A stretch of DNA of 64,000 nt, taken from positions 3,311,001 to 3,375,000 of the forward strand of contig NZ_CP113948.1 in the NCBI RefSeq assembly GCF_026810365.1. Direction: 5' to 3'. A program made the position numbers and the translations under genes. Source of the stretch: Flavobacterium praedii. Lineage in GTDB: Bacteria; Bacteroidota; Bacteroidia; Flavobacteriales; Flavobacteriaceae. Shown piece after piece: positions 61,537 to 64,000 of this stretch. The first letter of the stretch is position 1. Each line of letters starts with the position of its first letter. The notes beneath the pieces are model-generated. The model was not told the DNA's origin and made no database searches. It saw only the letters and a list, made by a program, of their open reading frames with translations.

Positions 61537-62322
61537 CTAGTATTCTAAATAATAGATATAACCCACACCAACAAATGTTAGCCAGTCATTTTGTTTATTT
61601 TCTAGATACAATTCTTTATTTGGATTAAGACCATCAACCCAATCTGAATTGAAATATTGAACTCTTAGATCAAGTACAAGATCCGACATTCTATTTAATT
61701 TATATCGTGTTCCGATATTTACAGTTTCCGAAAGAACGGCTTTACTTTCATTAGAAAAGCCATGAGGACGACCTTCAGATGGAACCAAATATTTAGGGTG
61801 AGTAGTAGTCGCATTTCCTAATTCTCCCATAGTCGATGTCGCAGTCGCTGTATAATAGCTCATTTGAGCTCCCAATCCTATATAAGGCGCGAAACTTCCA
61901 ATTGTATTTTCAAAATCATGAATATGCAAAGGGAAATATTCCAGTTGGAAACCTAAATTAATTAATTGAGTAGTACCTCTCATCGCTTCGAGCTGCTTGG
62001 ATCCAATGGAATTTTTTTTGATCCATTCGCCATAGTGCTTCAAACTTGATTTGCTATAAGATAATTCGGATCTTAATTTGAAATGTTCTTTAAAATAGAT
62101 GTTCTCATTGTCGTTGTACGAGAAGTTCATATAATCGACAATTGCAATACCAAAGCCCATATTGTTTAAATTGGTTTGGGTATTGTCACGTTGCCCATAA
62201 TCGGACCGGAATTCGACGCGGCCAGTAATTACTCCAACTTCGTGTACAATTCCAGATTGGGGGAAAGCTGGAACGATACATCCAAATAGGATAATGATTA
62301 CTAATAGTTTGTGTTTGATCAT
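61537..62322 (-). CDS. Outer-membrane beta-barrel-like protein of unknown function
   Basis: This 261-aa protein has a signal peptide (MIKHKLLVIIILFGCIVPAFPQ) and beta-strand-rich segments (RVEFRSDYG, LINLGFQLEYFPL, YIGLGAQMSYYTATATSTMG, LVLDLRVQYF). It ends WLTFVGVGYIYYLEY with a C-terminal aromatic. I recognise no more specific family with certainty. It lies divergently beside gdhA, 278 nt away. Confidence 0.75.
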   Translation of the reverse strand: MIKHKLLVIIILFGCIVPAFPQSGIVHEVGVITGRVEFRSDYGQRDNTQTNLNNMGFGIAIVDYMNFSYNDNENIYFKEHFKLRSELSYSKSSLKHYGEWIKKNSIGSKQLEAMRGTTQLINLGFQLEYFPLHIHDFENTIGSFAPYIGLGAQMSYYTATATSTMGELGNATTTHPKYLVPSEGRPHGFSNESKAVLSETVNIGTRYKLNRMSDLVLDLRVQYFNSDWVDGLNPNKELYLENKQNDWLTFVGVGYIYYLEY

Positions 62323-62546
62323 AGTAGGTTATTTTTCAAAATGGCGCAAAGATATAAAAACTATGTGCACTCAAATTATTATTCTCAAATATTTAAAAAA
62401 CAGTAGGTTTTTATCGATTCATTACGAAAACTACATCGATTTCGTAAAATACATGGGCCATATATTGAATTTATTATAAATGATTAATAAAAAGATAATT
62501 TTGTAGTAAATGATCAAAAAAAAAGTTAAAATATTTAAAGAAGATG

Positions 62547-62554
62547 TATCTTTG
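62547..62554 (+). promoter_or_regulatory. -7 box of a predicted gdhA promoter
   Basis: TATCTTTG matches the TAnnTTTG consensus and lies 46 nt upstream of the gdhA ATG. The -33 region is AT-rich without a clear TTTG. Confidence 0.5.
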
Positions 62555-62600
62555 CAAAACTAACGGAAGCGTTTTTTGAAACGTTTATAATTTAATAATC

Positions 62601-63944
62601 ATGTCACAAAGTATTACAGATTTTATCGAATTAGTTGCCAAAAGAAATCCGAACGAGCCGGAATTTATGCAAGCTGTTACAGAAGTTGCTGAAACAGTAA
62701 TTCCTTTTATCGAAGAAAACAAGAAATACCAAAACAAAATGCTTTTGGAAAGAATGGTCGAATCAGATCGAATCATAATGTTTCGAGTAGTTTGGACAGA
62801 CGATAAAGGTGATACACAAGTTAATAGAGGATACCGTATTCAAATGAACTCGGCTATCGGACCATATAAAGGAGGAATCCGTTTTCATCCATCAGTAAAT
62901 TTAAGTATTTTGAAATTCTTGGCTTTCGAGCAAACGTTCAAAAACAGCTTGACTACATTGCCAATGGGTGGTGGAAAAGGTGGAGCCGATTTTGATCCAA
63001 AAGGAAAATCAGATAATGAAGTAATGCGTTTTTGTCAAGCCTTTATGACTGAATTGTCGAAACACATTGGTGCCAACACCGATGTACCTGCAGGAGATAT
63101 CGGAGTGGGTGGAAGAGAAGTTGGATACATGTTTGGTCAATACAAAAGACTTAGAAACGAATTTACTGGAGTTTTAACCGGTAAAGGAATTTCGTTTGGA
63201 GGTTCATTAATCCGTCCAGAAGCTACAGGATACGGAGATGTATATTTTGCACAAAGTATGTTGGCTACCAAAGGAGAAAGTTTTGCTGGTAAAACAGTTG
63301 TAATCTCAGGTTCTGGAAACGTAGCACAATATGCTGCTGAAAAAGCAACTCAATTGGGTGGTAAAGTAGTAACAATGTCTGATTCTGCTGGATATATCTA
63401 CGATGCAGACGGAATTGATGCTACCAAATTAGCACACGTAATGGAAATCAAAAATGAGTTAAGAGGAAGAATTAGCGATTATGTTGCCAAATATCCAAAT
63501 GCCAAATATGTAGCAGGTAAGCGTCCATGGGAAGTAAAATGTGATGTAGCCTTGCCATGTGCGACTCAAAATGAGTTAAACGAAGACGAAGCCAAAACTC
63601 TTGTGGCCAACGGATGTATCTGTGTTGCCGAAGGAGCAAATATGCCTTCTACGCCAGAAGCAGTTCACGTTTTTCAAAAAGCAAAAATCTTATTCGCTCC
63701 AGGAAAAGCATCAAATGCTGGTGGAGTTGCAACTTCAGGACTTGAAATGTCACAAAACTCATTGCGTTTAAACTGGACTTCAGAAGAAGTAGACGAAAAA
63801 CTAAAAACCATCATGAAAGACATTCACGCATCTTGTGTGAAATACGGTTCGGATGCCGCAGGTTATGTAGACTACGTAAGAGGAGCCAACATCGCAGGAT
63901 TTGTAAAAGTTGCCGATGCTATGCTTGCTCAAGGAGTAGTATAA
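62601..63944 (+). CDS. gdhA: NADP-type glutamate dehydrogenase
   Basis: This 447-aa protein is full-length and of the hexameric class I type. KGGIRFHPSVNLSILKFLAFEQTFKNSLT, the active-site MGGGKGGADFDPKG (with catalytic Lys), TDVPAGDIGVGGREVGYM and the Rossmann segment VVISGSGNVAQYAAEKA are all present. It catalyses reversible amination of 2-oxoglutarate to glutamate, and the NADP class is mostly biosynthetic. The gene ends 56 nt before the window edge. Confidence 0.96.
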   Translation: MSQSITDFIELVAKRNPNEPEFMQAVTEVAETVIPFIEENKKYQNKMLLERMVESDRIIMFRVVWTDDKGDTQVNRGYRIQMNSAIGPYKGGIRFHPSVNLSILKFLAFEQTFKNSLTTLPMGGGKGGADFDPKGKSDNEVMRFCQAFMTELSKHIGANTDVPAGDIGVGGREVGYMFGQYKRLRNEFTGVLTGKGISFGGSLIRPEATGYGDVYFAQSMLATKGESFAGKTVVISGSGNVAQYAAEKATQLGGKVVTMSDSAGYIYDADGIDATKLAHVMEIKNELRGRISDYVAKYPNAKYVAGKRPWEVKCDVALPCATQNELNEDEAKTLVANGCICVAEGANMPSTPEAVHVFQKAKILFAPGKASNAGGVATSGLEMSQNSLRLNWTSEEVDEKLKTIMKDIHASCVKYGSDAAGYVDYVRGANIAGFVKVADAMLAQGVV

Positions 63945-64000
63945 TTTTTGACTTCAGAATATAAATATATTGAAATGCCTTTTTTCTGTAAAGATTAAAG

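Noticed and set aside
62294..62479. 61-aa plus-strand frame between the outer-membrane gene and gdhA
   Set aside because: It overlaps the start of the divergent outer-membrane gene and has no recognisable features.

Overview
The window is AT-rich chromosomal DNA from a Flavobacterium-like member of the Bacteroidota. The evidence is a promoter type with a -7 box of the form TAnnTTTG (seen upstream of several genes), few Shine-Dalgarno sequences, a complete Bat (Bacteroides aerotolerance) cluster, a type IX secretion sorting domain, a TonB-dependent receptor with a carboxypeptidase-like N-terminal domain, an SDR-type L-threonine dehydrogenase and a class II cyclic-nucleotide phosphodiesterase. 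I saw no rRNA, tRNA, CRISPR array, prophage or complete insertion sequence.

Layout. 0-8 kb: the 3' end of an unknown gene, a secreted M1 aminopeptidase, a REP-associated tyrosine transposase (RAYT) inside an array of seven 33-bp palindromes, a GH63-like glucosidase and L-threonine dehydrogenase. 8-22 kb: a lipoprotein gene overlapping mfd, an AraC regulator beside an SDR oxidoreductase, a two-gene FAD/Fe-S lactate-dehydrogenase-like pair, an ACT-like protein, YraN, an LD-carboxypeptidase, a secreted endonuclease/phosphatase-family protein and a cyclic-nucleotide phosphodiesterase. 22-31 kb: an ALDH7-like aldehyde dehydrogenase, then a two-gene HipA-like kinase/HIRAN module lying between two 53-bp copies of the dehydrogenase 3' end, a TonB-dependent receptor, a SAM-hydrolase-family protein with a signal peptide, a small beta-barrel and a calcineurin-like phosphatase. 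31-33.4 kb: a Schlafen AlbA_2 protein and an aldo/keto reductase. 33.6-43 kb: the Bat cluster (MoxR, DUF58, a BatD/BatX-like protein, BatA, BatB, BatC, BatD, BatE), a predicted envelope stress or assembly machine. 43-51 kb: CvpA, a small conserved protein, pheS, another conserved protein and a 1543-aa T9SS-secreted FG-GAP protein. 51-64 kb: gpsA, an iron alcohol dehydrogenase, a DJ-1/PfpI protein with a divergent LysR regulator, nadD-gmk-yicC, a DMT exporter, a ParE/RelE toxin-antitoxin pair, an ArsC/Spx-like protein, DinB, a cystathionine gamma-synthase-type enzyme, an outer-membrane protein and gdhA.

Two things stand out. First, the kinase/HIRAN module at 23.7-25.5 kb looks horizontally acquired: it is unusually AT-rich, its two genes overlap by 4 nt, and it is bracketed by a 53-bp direct repeat (52/53 identical) derived from the last 53 bp of the neighbouring dehydrogenase gene. 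It carries no recombinase. It resembles a HipA kinase rearranged into two proteins with a HIRAN domain added, and is the best candidate here for an undescribed toxin, defence or signalling system.

Second, the intergenic DNA is crowded with small palindromic repeat families. These include the RAYT array, a ~114-bp GC-rich element in two inverted copies, an ~80-bp element with a central hairpin, a double-palindrome element (cctgcaagg/ccttgtagg), a stop-codon-abutting element (aagccccctaaccccc) and degenerate AT-rich word palindromes. The last group fills gaps between co-directional genes, including gaps inside the Bat cluster. All function calls rest on reading the sequences by eye; no database search was run.
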